Source: Modicisalibacter ilicicola DSM 19980
Lineage (GTDB): Bacteria > Pseudomonadota > Gammaproteobacteria > Pseudomonadales > Halomonadaceae
Length of the DNA stretch: 64,000 nucleotides
Assembly (NCBI RefSeq): GCF_900128925.1
Contig: NZ_FQUJ01000010.1
Location: 102,583-166,582 of the forward strand
Direction of reading: 5' to 3'
In this document: piece by piece, positions 56,380 through 64,000 of the stretch
How the letters are laid out: each line of letters begins with the position of its first letter
Numbering within the stretch: the stretch's first letter is position 1
Made by a program: the position numbers and the translations under genes
The notes under the pieces: model-generated
What the model was told of the DNA's origin: nothing
The model's database searches: none
The model's input: only the letters and a program-made list of their open reading frames with translations

Positions 56380-56431
56380 GCCATCGAATGTTCCACTGCC
56401 CGCTGCCGCCCTGATCGATGGCAGCGAGGCT

Positions 56432-57904
56432 TCATGTGGAGTAGTCGCTCTCCTCGGCAGAGCCGGACAGGGAGCGGCGTTCTTCTTCGCCCCCCTCTTC
56501 CCCTTCCTCGCCATCGAGTTGCGCATTGCGCAGCGTCTGTTCGGGCAAGGCCTTCTTCATGCGCACCCCGAGGCGTTCAAGCTCGACGGCCTGGCTGACC
56601 AGGTTGCCCTGGCCGGTCTTGAGACGCCCCATGGCCTGGCCATAACTGCCCTGGGCGCGCTCCAGATGGCGTCCCACGTCCTCGAGGCTTTCCGCGAAGC
56701 CGCTGAACTTGTCGAGCAGCCGCCCGGCACGTTCGGCGATCAGCCGTGCATTCTCGTTCTGCCGCTCGAGGCTCCACAGGCTGGCCACGGTACGCAGGCT
56801 GGCCAGCAGGGTGGTGGGCGTGACCACCACCACATGGCGGGAGAAGGCATCCTGGAACAGCATCTCGTCGTGCTCGAAGGCCAGGGCGAAGGCCGGCTCC
56901 ACCGGCATGAACAGGAAGACGAAATCCGGCGACTTGAGCCCCGGAAGACGCGCGTAGTCGCGCCGCGCGAGGGAGTCGATATGATAGCGAAGCGCCTGGA
57001 CGTGCGCCTTGAGCGCCCCTTGGCGCGTCGCCTCGTTTTCGGCGTTGACGTAGCTCACGTAGGCGTTGAGCGACACCTTGGCGTCGATGATCAGATGCTT
57101 GTCATCGGGCAGATAGATGACCGCATCGGGGCGTTGGCGCCCCGCCTCGCCCTGGATCGACACCTCGCGTCGATACTCGATGTCGCGCCTGAGGCCCGAG
57201 CGTTCCAGTACCGTTTCCAGCACCATCTCGCCCCAGTTGCCCTGCATCTTCTTGTCGCCCTTGAGGGCCTTTGCCAGATTGGCGGCCTCCTCGCCCATCT
57301 GTCGATTGAGGCCGGCCAACTGTTCGATCTGCGCCTTGAGGGTGGTCCGCTCCCGGGTATCCTGACCGTGCAGTTCCTCGACCCGGCGCTGGAAGCTGCC
57401 CACCTGCTCGCGAAACGGCTTGAGCAAGGCTTCCAGGCTCTCACGGCTCTGGCTGGCGAAGCGCTGCTGGCGATCGTCGAAGATGCGCCCGGCCAGCATC
57501 TCGAAATCCTGCTTGAGTCGTTCCCGGGCCTCCTCGAGCAGGGCCAGCTTCTCGGCATGATGGGTACGCTGCTGATCGCGTTCGACCTCGAGACGCCCGC
57601 AACGCTCCCGGGACGCGGCGAGACGCTCATTGAGGTCGGCCAGACGGCCATCCCGCTCGGCAAGCTGCTCGCGAGCGCTGTCGAGCTGGGCATCGCTATG
57701 CGCCAGTTCCTGTTCCAGGCGACGACACTGCCCCTCCGCCGTCTCCAGGCGCCGATTCAATGACTCGCGAAGGCGCGCCTGGCGTCGTGAGCGTATCAGC
57801 CAGATGCCACCGAGCAGCATCGCCGCCAGCAGCCCCCCGAGCGCGGTCGCCTGCAGGGCCGACAGCTGCGCTAGCAGCGCCACGGGGTCGGCTCCGAAAA
57901 ACAT
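56432..57904 (-). CDS. rmuC: RmuC-family DNA recombination protein
   Basis: A 490-aa protein with an N-terminal helix (about 16-34), a long coiled coil (about 40-145) and the RmuC domain (about 190-430). The domain contains KGDKKMQGNWGEMVLETVLERSGL, DAVIYLPDDKHLIIDAKVSL and FLFMPVEPAFALA. RmuC has a nuclease-like (PD-(D/E)xK-type) core and limits inversion at short repeats. The C-terminal ~30 residues are acidic. Confidence 0.95.
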   Translation of the reverse strand: MFFGADPVALLAQLSALQATALGGLLAAMLLGGIWLIRSRRQARLRESLNRRLETAEGQCRRLEQELAHSDAQLDSAREQLAERDGRLADLNERLAASRERCGRLEVERDQQRTHHAEKLALLEEARERLKQDFEMLAGRIFDDRQQRFASQSRESLEALLKPFREQVGSFQRRVEELHGQDTRERTTLKAQIEQLAGLNRQMGEEAANLAKALKGDKKMQGNWGEMVLETVLERSGLRRDIEYRREVSIQGEAGRQRPDAVIYLPDDKHLIIDAKVSLNAYVSYVNAENEATRQGALKAHVQALRYHIDSLARRDYARLPGLKSPDFVFLFMPVEPAFALAFEHDEMLFQDAFSRHVVVVTPTTLLASLRTVASLWSLERQNENARLIAERAGRLLDKFSGFAESLEDVGRHLERAQGSYGQAMGRLKTGQGNLVSQAVELERLGVRMKKALPEQTLRNAQLDGEEGEEGGEEERRSLSGSAEESDYST

Positions 57905-58084
57905 TGTCGAACCTTCGCCATCTTCTATCCTTCAGTGGCCACCGGGCATTCGGTAGCAGTGGGTACATTTTGAAACAGGTCGTGCCCTTGTGATCCTCGC
58001 CACCATCCCAACCTTTCACTCTACGGCGCGGTCCTGCACCGTGCTCTTCATTTGCTTCAGGCAATGTGCCGCAAGGAGGTAGCC

Positions 58085-58648
58085 ATGAGCCAGCAACTCA
58101 CCGGTAAGCGTGTCGCCATTCTCGCCACCCACGGCTTCGAGGAATCGGAACTCTCGGTGCCCAAGGCCAAGCTGGATAGCCAAGGCATCACGGTGCATGT
58201 CATCGCTCCGGATTCCCAGGGTATCCGGGCCTGGGCCGGCAATGACTGGGGCGACACCTACGACGTCGACAAGCCCCTCGACGAGGCCGATTCTACCGAT
58301 TACCACGCTCTGGTGTTACCCGGCGGCCTGTTCAATCCGGATACCCTGCGCCAGAACGACAAGGCGCTCGATTTCGTGCGTCATTTCTTCGAGGCAGGCA
58401 AGCCGGTCGGCGCCATCTGTCACGCCCCTTGGATACTGATCAATGCCGAGGTGGTGAAAGGACGCAAGATGACCTCGTTCCCCTCGGTCGCTCAGGATCT
58501 TCGCAATGCCGGCGCCGACTGGGTCGATGAAGAAGTCGTCGTCGACAGCGGCCTGGTCACCAGCCGCAAACCCGACGATCTCGATGCCTTCTGTAGCAAG
58601 TTGCTCGAAGAGATCGGCGAAGGGCGGCACTCGAAGCAGCACGCTTGA
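58085..58648 (+). CDS. PfpI/DJ-1 family protein (YhbO-like)
   Basis: A 187-aa protein of the DJ-1/PfpI group. The nucleophile Cys112 with His113 is in VGAICHAPW, and Glu19/Glu20 (HGFEESEL) forms the acidic partner. Members act in stress protection as deglycases or chaperones, and their reported protease activity is disputed. AAGGAGG precedes the ATG at 58085; a longer frame from 58052 has no such site. A clear terminator follows. Confidence 0.92.
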   Translation: MSQQLTGKRVAILATHGFEESELSVPKAKLDSQGITVHVIAPDSQGIRAWAGNDWGDTYDVDKPLDEADSTDYHALVLPGGLFNPDTLRQNDKALDFVRHFFEAGKPVGAICHAPWILINAEVVKGRKMTSFPSVAQDLRNAGADWVDEEVVVDSGLVTSRKPDDLDAFCSKLLEEIGEGRHSKQHA

Positions 58649-58668
58649 TAGCTTCTCTTCTGCGACTC

Positions 58669-58700
58669 ACGCCTGTCTCCTGCATGAGGCAGGCGTTTTT
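58669..58700 (+). terminator. Intrinsic terminator after the PfpI gene
   Basis: ACGCCTGTCTC (58669-58679) pairs with GAGGCAGGCGT (58686-58696), one G-T wobble and a 6-base loop, followed directly by TTTTT. It lies 20 bases past the stop. Confidence 0.88.
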
Positions 58701-58745
58701 GTGTATGCTTTTTTAGTATTCCCTGCCGCCGCCTCGAGGTCATCC

Positions 58746-59852
58746 ATGCCGCATACTCCCCGCCCGGTCAGCAAGGCGTTGAGAAAGATCCTGCGCGTCG
58801 CGGCGCGTCCGATGAAATCGGACAAGGGACGTGGCGGCATCGTCGTCAACGCCTATCGCGGCTATGGCTCGCAGACCGAAGTCTTCGTCATGGGGCGTGT
58901 TTTCCGACAATTACGCATCGGTATTCCGGCGCCCGAAGGTACGCTCTACCGGGACATCGTGGACGTTTTTCGTCGGGCCATGCGCTGGGGGGCCAAGCAT
59001 GTCGAGGTCACCCTGGACCTCGAGGGCAACCGCGAGAAGGTGACCACCGACCGGGACGGCTATTTCGACGTTCACATGAAGATCGAAAAACCGCTACCCG
59101 CCGAAAGGATCTGGCACCAGGGCAAGCTCGACATCGTCATGCGCGACGCGCGCACCGTGAGCGGCGAGGTCGAAGTCTACATCCCGCCGTCGGCGGTGGA
59201 CCTGGTAGTGATCAGCGATATCGACGACACCGTCATGTACACCGGGGTCGCCAACAAGCTCAAGATGATGTATCGGCTGTTCTTCGAGAAGGCCCATCAG
59301 CGCACGGCCTTTCCCGGGGTTGCCGACTTCTACCAGGCCCTGTTCGCCGGCGCCGACGGGCAACGGCGCCGACCGCTGCTCTATGTCTCCCGGGGGCCCT
59401 GGAGCATCTACGAGGTACTCGAGGAGTTCTTCCAGCGCAACCGGATTCCGGTCGGGCCGATCCTGTTCCTGCGCGAGTGGGGGCTGACCCTGCAGCGCCC
59501 GCTGCCGCGCAAGGCGGAGGATCACAAGTTAAGCCTGATCACGCAGATGCTCACGCTCTACGACGAGCTACCCTTCGTGCTGATCGGCGACAGCGGTCAG
59601 CACGATCCCGAAACCTACGCACGCATCGTGCGCGACTATCCGGGAAGAATCAGGGCAATCTATATTCGCAACGTCCATCACGATGCCTCCCGGGACGAGG
59701 CGATCGAGTACCTCGCCCGGGAGGTCGAAGAGGATGGCTGCTCGCTGCTGCTGGCCGCCGACAGCGTCAGCATGGCCGAGCACGCCCACGAACTGGGGCT
59801 GATCTCCACGGCCGGCTTGCAGGCGGTGCGTCAGGCACCCGACGAGGCCTGA
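58746..59852 (+). CDS. App1-type phosphatase domain protein (DUF2183)
   Basis: A 368-aa protein. The N-terminal half is strand-rich. The C-terminal half is a HAD-like phosphatase with the nucleophile motif DIDDTV (158-163), a LLYVSRGPWSIYEVL segment, LRKAEDHK-type Lys motif (PRKAEDHKLSLI) and FVLIGDSGQHDPE as the acidic motif IV. Yeast App1 is a phosphatidate phosphatase; the bacterial substrate is not known. The start at 58746 follows a GAGGTCATCC stretch. Confidence 0.88.
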   Translation: MPHTPRPVSKALRKILRVAARPMKSDKGRGGIVVNAYRGYGSQTEVFVMGRVFRQLRIGIPAPEGTLYRDIVDVFRRAMRWGAKHVEVTLDLEGNREKVTTDRDGYFDVHMKIEKPLPAERIWHQGKLDIVMRDARTVSGEVEVYIPPSAVDLVVISDIDDTVMYTGVANKLKMMYRLFFEKAHQRTAFPGVADFYQALFAGADGQRRRPLLYVSRGPWSIYEVLEEFFQRNRIPVGPILFLREWGLTLQRPLPRKAEDHKLSLITQMLTLYDELPFVLIGDSGQHDPETYARIVRDYPGRIRAIYIRNVHHDASRDEAIEYLAREVEEDGCSLLLAADSVSMAEHAHELGLISTAGLQAVRQAPDEA

Positions 59853-61330
59853 TGCTGCCCATGCAGCATTTGTTCGTCAGCCAACGCCTCGATCAGCTCA
59901 CGCAACAGCCCCCAGAACTCCTCCACCGAATCGATCTCGACGCGCTCGTCCGGGGAGTGCGCCCCACGGATCTGCGGCCCGAAGGAGATCATCTCGAGGT
60001 GCGGGTACTTGCCCCCGAGGATGCCGCACTCGAGCCCCGCATGAATCACCTTGACCTCGGCATCGTTGCCCAGTCGCCGCTGGTGCAGCCGGCGAAAGCG
60101 AGCCAGGAGCGGACTCCCGGGATTCGGCGTCCAGCCCGGATAGGCATTCTCGATCCGGGTTTCTACCCCGATCAGACCGAACAAGGCGCGAAAGCGATCC
60201 CCCATATCCCGTGTGGCACTGTCGCGCAGCGAACGCACCAGGGCGCAGAGATGAAGATGCCCCGCTTCCAGGGCGACCACTCCCAGGTTGTTGGAGGTCT
60301 CCACCACCCCGGGCACCTCGATACTCATGCGCTCCACGCCGCAGGGCGCCGCATGCAATGCCGCGACCAGCAGATGACTGGCGGTGGCGGTCAGGGGATC
60401 GCCCGAGGGCGGGGCCACCGCCTCCAACGAGAGACGCAGGCCATCGTCGACCCCGGCCAGTTCGGTTGCCAGTTCCTGATGCAGCTCGCCGACACGGGCC
60501 TGGGCGGCCTCGCCTTCCTGAACATTCAGGGCCACGGTAGCGAAGGCTTCCCGGGGCAGCGCATTGCGCAGCGTCCCGCCCCGATAGTCGATCAACCGTA
60601 CCCCGCAGGGTTCCAGGGTGCGCAACACACGGACCAGCAAGCGGTTGGCGTTCCCCCTCCCCTTGTGGATATCGATGCCCGAATGCCCTCCGATCAGGCC
60701 GGTCAGCGACAGCCTCCAGACTCGCTCATCCGCCTTCACGGGGCTGGTCGGCAGGTCGGCCGATACCAGCACGTCCGCACCGCCGGCACAGCCGATGTAT
60801 ACCTGGCCGCGATCCTCGGAATCCAGGTTGAGCAGAAAGCGCCCCTGCAGCCAGCCCTCGGCCAGGCCGAGCGCGCCGCCCATCGACGACTCTTCCTCGA
60901 CGGTGAACAGCGCCTCGAGGTGGCCATGACGCAGGGAATCGTCCTCCAACACCGCCAGCGCCGCTGCCACACCCAGGCCATTGTCGGCACCCAGGGTGGT
61001 GCCCCGGGCGTGCAACCAGCCGTCCTCGACGTAGGTGTCGAGCGGGTCCCGGGTGAAGTCGTGAGGATGGTCGGAATTGGCCTGGGCCACCATATCCAGG
61101 TGCCCCTGCAGCACGACGCCCGGCGCCTGTTCGCACCCCGGCGTGGCCGGCTTGCGGATCAACAGGTTGCCCGCCGCGTCGCGTTCGTGATCGAGGCCAC
61201 GCTCATCTGCCCAGCGCTCCAGCAGCGCCACCAGCGCGGCCTCCTGGCCGGAAGGCCTGGGCGTGTCGCACAGGGTACGGAAATGACGCCAGACGAGAGA
61301 GGGCGACAGATCGCGCAGATGTTCGTTCAT
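59831..61330 (-). CDS. pepD: Aminoacyl-histidine dipeptidase PepD
   Basis: A 499-aa M20-family metallopeptidase (PepD/carnosinase type) that cleaves Xaa-His dipeptides in the cytoplasm. Zinc-site residues are His77 and Asp79 (LQGHLDMVAQ), Asp116 (LGADNGLGVA) and Glu145/Glu146 (TVEEESSMGG). The lid/dimerisation domain follows at about 200-390. The start at 61330 begins the typical MNEHLRDLSP. Its stop codon overlaps the convergent App1-like gene by 22 bases at the 3' ends. Confidence 0.94.
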   Translation of the reverse strand: MNEHLRDLSPSLVWRHFRTLCDTPRPSGQEAALVALLERWADERGLDHERDAAGNLLIRKPATPGCEQAPGVVLQGHLDMVAQANSDHPHDFTRDPLDTYVEDGWLHARGTTLGADNGLGVAAALAVLEDDSLRHGHLEALFTVEEESSMGGALGLAEGWLQGRFLLNLDSEDRGQVYIGCAGGADVLVSADLPTSPVKADERVWRLSLTGLIGGHSGIDIHKGRGNANRLLVRVLRTLEPCGVRLIDYRGGTLRNALPREAFATVALNVQEGEAAQARVGELHQELATELAGVDDGLRLSLEAVAPPSGDPLTATASHLLVAALHAAPCGVERMSIEVPGVVETSNNLGVVALEAGHLHLCALVRSLRDSATRDMGDRFRALFGLIGVETRIENAYPGWTPNPGSPLLARFRRLHQRRLGNDAEVKVIHAGLECGILGGKYPHLEMISFGPQIRGAHSPDERVEIDSVEEFWGLLRELIEALADEQMLHGQHQASSGA

Positions 61331-61373
61331 GACTTTCTCCCCGGACTTTCTCGCAGAATTATAATGCATGGCA

Positions 61374-62756
61374 TCAGGTAGCCAGTGGGAGCGTCACTAC
61401 AGCTTGCGTTCCATTCTGTGCGGATAGCAACTCTACCTTGCCACCATGCCGTTTGGCGACGGCTTGCACGATGGTCAAGCCTAGGCCACTGTTCGAGCGT
61501 GAGTGCTCGTCACGTCGATAAAATGGATCGAAGGCCCGCTCACGATCAGCCTCGGCAATACCTGGGCCATGATCACGAACTCGGATGACAACCTCTTGGT
61601 CCTGAGCGTCGAGACGTATTTCGACTGCCGCGGCTCGGGGAGAGAAACGCACCGCATTGTCGACCAGGTTGGTGAACATTGCCTCGAGCAACGATGCATC
61701 GCCAGGCAGGGGCAGCCGGGATACCGAGGATGCGAAATTCAACGTAACCGCTGCATGCCCCACCCGCTCGCGACATGTCGTGACCACGTCCTCGACCAGT
61801 GCGACCAAATCGACTTCCTGTAGCGCATCCCGTGGCGCCGCCGGATCGTTGCGCGCCAACAGCAGCAATTGGTCCACCAGGCACGTCATGCGATCCACCG
61901 CACGTTGAATATTGTCCAGCGCACGATCACGCTGTTTCCGATCTTTGCTGCGCAAGACGACCTGCACTTGGGCCCGGCACCCAGCCAGGGGGGTACGCAA
62001 TTCATGACCCGCCGCCCCGATGAATGCACGCTGCCGAATCAGCACATCCCGCATACGCTCAAGAAGTCGGTCGAGTTGAGCGACCAGGCCTCGCAGTTCG
62101 CGGGGTATTCTGTTCCGCTCGATATCCAAGGACTTGGGATCGTCAGGGACCTGACGCGCCACCGCACTTTCGAGTCGCCTGAGGGGTGCCAACCCTTGCC
62201 GCACCAACAGGATCGCAAAAGGCACAAACACCAGCAGCATCCAGATCAATGGCTTGAGGAACTGACGCTCAAGCTCCCTCGAGCGCGAGGCGATAGTCGT
62301 CTTGCTCACGGCCACGCGATAGATGAAGCCATGCTGTTCGCTGAATCGAGTGAGGACGCGCCAGGATTCATTATGGACGAGGCGGTCGTCGAACCCTTCT
62401 GAAGCCGCTCGCAGCGCCGGCGGGAACTCCCTTGAGCGCAGCACGACGCTGTTATCCCAGGCAAGTACTTCGAAACTGGGCGGCCGCGACCAAGCCGGTT
62501 CTCCATCAGAGGAAACCAAGTCACTTCCTACTGCCCGACGAAGATCTATTTCATCAAGGTCATTCTCGGGACGTTGGTCGGCCATCGTTATCTGAAGCAT
62601 CGCGACACTGGTTCTGAGGTGATTGTCTATATCACGACCAGCCTCATGGTGGGCCGTCGAGCGTACGCTCACCCAGTCTGCCAGAGCGACCGCCAGCATC
62701 AGGATCAGCAACCAGCCAACCAACCGCCTCTTCAGGCTCGGCGAACGCCTTGTCAT
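61374..62756 (-). CDS. Sensor histidine kinase (QseC/PmrB-like)
   Basis: A 460-aa membrane sensor kinase. Two helices (about 11-27 and 168-186) enclose a ~140-residue periplasmic sensor. A HAMP-like linker is followed by the HisKA box with phospho-His251 (AAGHELRTPLAG) and an HATPase domain with NLVDNAVRFSP (N box), DHGPGIAEAD (G1) and SGLGLTIVQ (G2). The periplasmic part resembles the QseC-type two-component N-terminal domain. It overlaps the regulator gene by four bases. Confidence 0.93.
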   Translation of the reverse strand: MTRRSPSLKRRLVGWLLILMLAVALADWVSVRSTAHHEAGRDIDNHLRTSVAMLQITMADQRPENDLDEIDLRRAVGSDLVSSDGEPAWSRPPSFEVLAWDNSVVLRSREFPPALRAASEGFDDRLVHNESWRVLTRFSEQHGFIYRVAVSKTTIASRSRELERQFLKPLIWMLLVFVPFAILLVRQGLAPLRRLESAVARQVPDDPKSLDIERNRIPRELRGLVAQLDRLLERMRDVLIRQRAFIGAAGHELRTPLAGCRAQVQVVLRSKDRKQRDRALDNIQRAVDRMTCLVDQLLLLARNDPAAPRDALQEVDLVALVEDVVTTCRERVGHAAVTLNFASSVSRLPLPGDASLLEAMFTNLVDNAVRFSPRAAAVEIRLDAQDQEVVIRVRDHGPGIAEADRERAFDPFYRRDEHSRSNSGLGLTIVQAVAKRHGGKVELLSAQNGTQAVVTLPLAT

Positions 62757-63418
62757 GTTGCCAGACGGTATCCGAGGCCACGCACGGTCTCAATGTGCCG
62801 TGCACCGATGTGATGACGCAACTTGTGAATAAGCACCTGTAGGCTGTTACTTTCCGGACCGTCTCCCCATCCATACAGACGCGTTTCCAACTGCTCCCGA
62901 CTGACGAGACGTCCTGGTCGTTCCAGTAGCGCTTCAAGTGCGACAAACTCATGAGCGGACAGATCGACCGGCCGCTGATCAACCCATACTCTCTTGTCGG
63001 CGCGACTCATGCACACTGGCCCATGGCGCAGATAATCGTCGGTGTGGCGATTGGCGCGGCGCACCAGGGCACGCAGCCGCGCCTCAAGCTCGCCCAGGTC
63101 GACGGGCTTGACCATATAGTCGTCGGCGCCGAGATCGAGGCCAGCGATACAATCCTGCGTGGCCCCATAGGCGGTGAGGATCAACACCGGCCCCGGATAG
63201 TGAGCGGCACGCCAGCGCGAAAGTACCGACAAGCCCGAACTGCCGGGCAGGGCCAGATCCAGCACCACGACGTCGAAGGCATCCGCGTCAAGTGCATGTT
63301 CCGCCTCGCGTCCATCCGTCAACCACTCCACAGTGTGGCCGTCGAGGCGCAGCCCTTCGCAGAGCCCATCGCCGAGCACCGGATCGTCTTCGACAAGTAG
63401 AATACGCAACGGAGTCAC
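62753..63418 (-). CDS. OmpR-family response regulator (QseB/PmrA-like)
   Basis: A 221-aa response regulator. The receiver domain has the acidic pair Asp11/Asp12, the phospho-acceptor Asp54 (VVLDLALPG) and Lys104 (YMVKPVD). The C-terminal winged helix ends with QVLIHKLRHHIGARHIETVRG-type residues. The start is a GTG at 63418. It is the first gene of the kinase operon and is divergent from a small secreted protein, with an OmpR-type direct repeat between them. Confidence 0.94.
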   Translation of the reverse strand: MTPLRILLVEDDPVLGDGLCEGLRLDGHTVEWLTDGREAEHALDADAFDVVVLDLALPGSSGLSVLSRWRAAHYPGPVLILTAYGATQDCIAGLDLGADDYMVKPVDLGELEARLRALVRRANRHTDDYLRHGPVCMSRADKRVWVDQRPVDLSAHEFVALEALLERPGRLVSREQLETRLYGWGDGPESNSLQVLIHKLRHHIGARHIETVRGLGYRLAT

Positions 63419-63547
63419 TCCCTTGATGGCTGGTCATCCTTCCATGGACTTGAATCCAGGATTCAAGCATTGAGCCCAGAGGTGAAAACGACCGATCTAT
63501 TTCAAGTTACAACATGCACGCCGTCAGCGCCGAAAATCATTGGCGCC

Positions 63548-63564
63548 GTTAAGGTTCAGTTAAT
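63548..63564. promoter_or_regulatory. OmpR-family direct repeat in the divergent promoter region
   Basis: GTTAAG-N5-GTTAAT: two near-identical hexamers 11 bases apart, the half-site spacing used by OmpR-family dimers such as PmrA and QseB. It lies between the regulator gene and the small secreted protein gene and is a likely autoregulatory site. Confidence 0.6.
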
Positions 63565-63701
63565 GTTGCATGCCCAAGGTGAAACGACCGGTAAAAGCCG
63601 CAAAGCCATTTGCGCGCTCGCCGGCGAAGTACCAATTTTTTCTTGCAACCTGACGTTGCCAAGGAACGATTGCTCACTCGTTGAACATTGGAGGTATGAC
63701 G

Positions 63702-63914
63702 ATGACCCATTTCCCGCTCAAGACAACGCTGGCAGCCGCTATCGCAGCACTAGGCGTAAGTTCGGTCGCTCAAGCTCAGCAGTACGGTGATGGCGACGAT
63801 GTCGTTGCAATCAACGACTGGAACTACGACGAACTCTACAACCAAAGCGGCTTCGACGCTGATTGGCTACTCGACCGGGACGTATCGACCCAGGACGAGG
63901 ACGATATGAGTTAA
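63702..63914 (+). CDS. Small secreted acidic protein
   Basis: A 70-aa protein with a clear signal peptide (about 1-25, ending SVAQA). The ~45-residue mature part is strongly acidic (rich in Asp) with NDWNYDELY. GGAGG lies seven bases before the ATG at 63702; the ATG at 63696 is too close to it. No family is recognised. Divergence from the two-component operon suggests it is a target or accessory of that system. Confidence 0.7.
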   Translation: MTHFPLKTTLAAAIAALGVSSVAQAQQYGDGDDVVAINDWNYDELYNQSGFDADWLLDRDVSTQDEDDMS

Positions 63915-64000
63915 GCTCATGTCTTGTGTATGGAGGGAAGAAGAGAGGGTGGCGTATCCTGCTGATTGATCACGCCAGATCACAACCAGCATAGGATGGA

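Noticed and set aside
59477..61381. A 634-codon plus-strand frame opposite pepD
   Set aside because: The PepD zinc-site residues are on the minus strand; the plus-strand product has no plausible domain.

Overview
The window is GC-rich, densely coded gammaproteobacterial DNA. Gene content suggests a member of the Halomonadaceae or a close relative: a Vibrio-VAS-like type VI secretion system (T6SS), a FabY-type ketosynthase next to coaD, a YehZYXW-type osmolyte transporter and tandem EAL-HDOD proteins. The family is inferred from gene content; no rRNA or marker phylogeny is available here. No tRNA, rRNA or CRISPR array was seen.

Positions 1-26023 are the distal part of one T6SS locus, all on the plus strand and mostly with overlapping stop/start codons: tssF (3' end only), tssG, tagH/fha, tssJ, tssK, tssL, clpV/tssH, the sigma-54 activator vasH, vasI/tagO, tssA, tssM, a GNAT-like gene and vgrG. 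These are followed by a toxin cassette: a DUF4123 chaperone, a 1181-aa VasX/MIX-like membrane effector, a membrane immunity protein, an orphan second copy of the effector C-terminus, and a second immunity protein. The orphan copy is split by a -1 frameshift exactly at an A AAA AAG heptamer. The second immunity gene runs into a relic IS end that supplies its last codons. tssB, tssC, hcp and tssE are not in the window and would be expected upstream.

Positions 26295-32731 are housekeeping and envelope genes: MAPEG protein, PBP4-type D,D-carboxypeptidase, SMR and PACE efflux proteins, TrmB-like methyltransferase, fabY, coaD and a YfhL-type ferredoxin. Positions 32806-38377 hold an outer-membrane barrel protein, a degraded IS3-family relic and a complete mercury module. 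The module is merT-P-F-A-B on the minus strand with divergent merR on the plus strand. The 3' end of merB is formed by the same kind of IS end that extends the second immunity gene.

Positions 38510-51134 carry a MATE exporter, an AtoE-like transporter with an acyl-CoA thioesterase, a voltage-sensor-like membrane protein, a predicted beta-propeller-like protein, two tandem EAL-HDOD proteins, an I78-type inhibitor lipoprotein and the four-gene osmolyte ABC transporter. Two 43-aa entericidin-like lipoproteins follow.

Positions 51692-63914 include a TSUP permease, a HIT protein, a lipoprotein pair and an apparent iron/oxidative-stress block. That block is a PiuC-like hydroxylase divergent from a Gly/Glu/His-repeat secreted protein across a Fur-box-like site, then dps behind an OxyR-like motif. 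After it come rmuC, a PfpI/DJ-1 protein, an App1-type phosphatase, pepD, and an OmpR/QseC-type two-component system divergent from a small secreted acidic protein.
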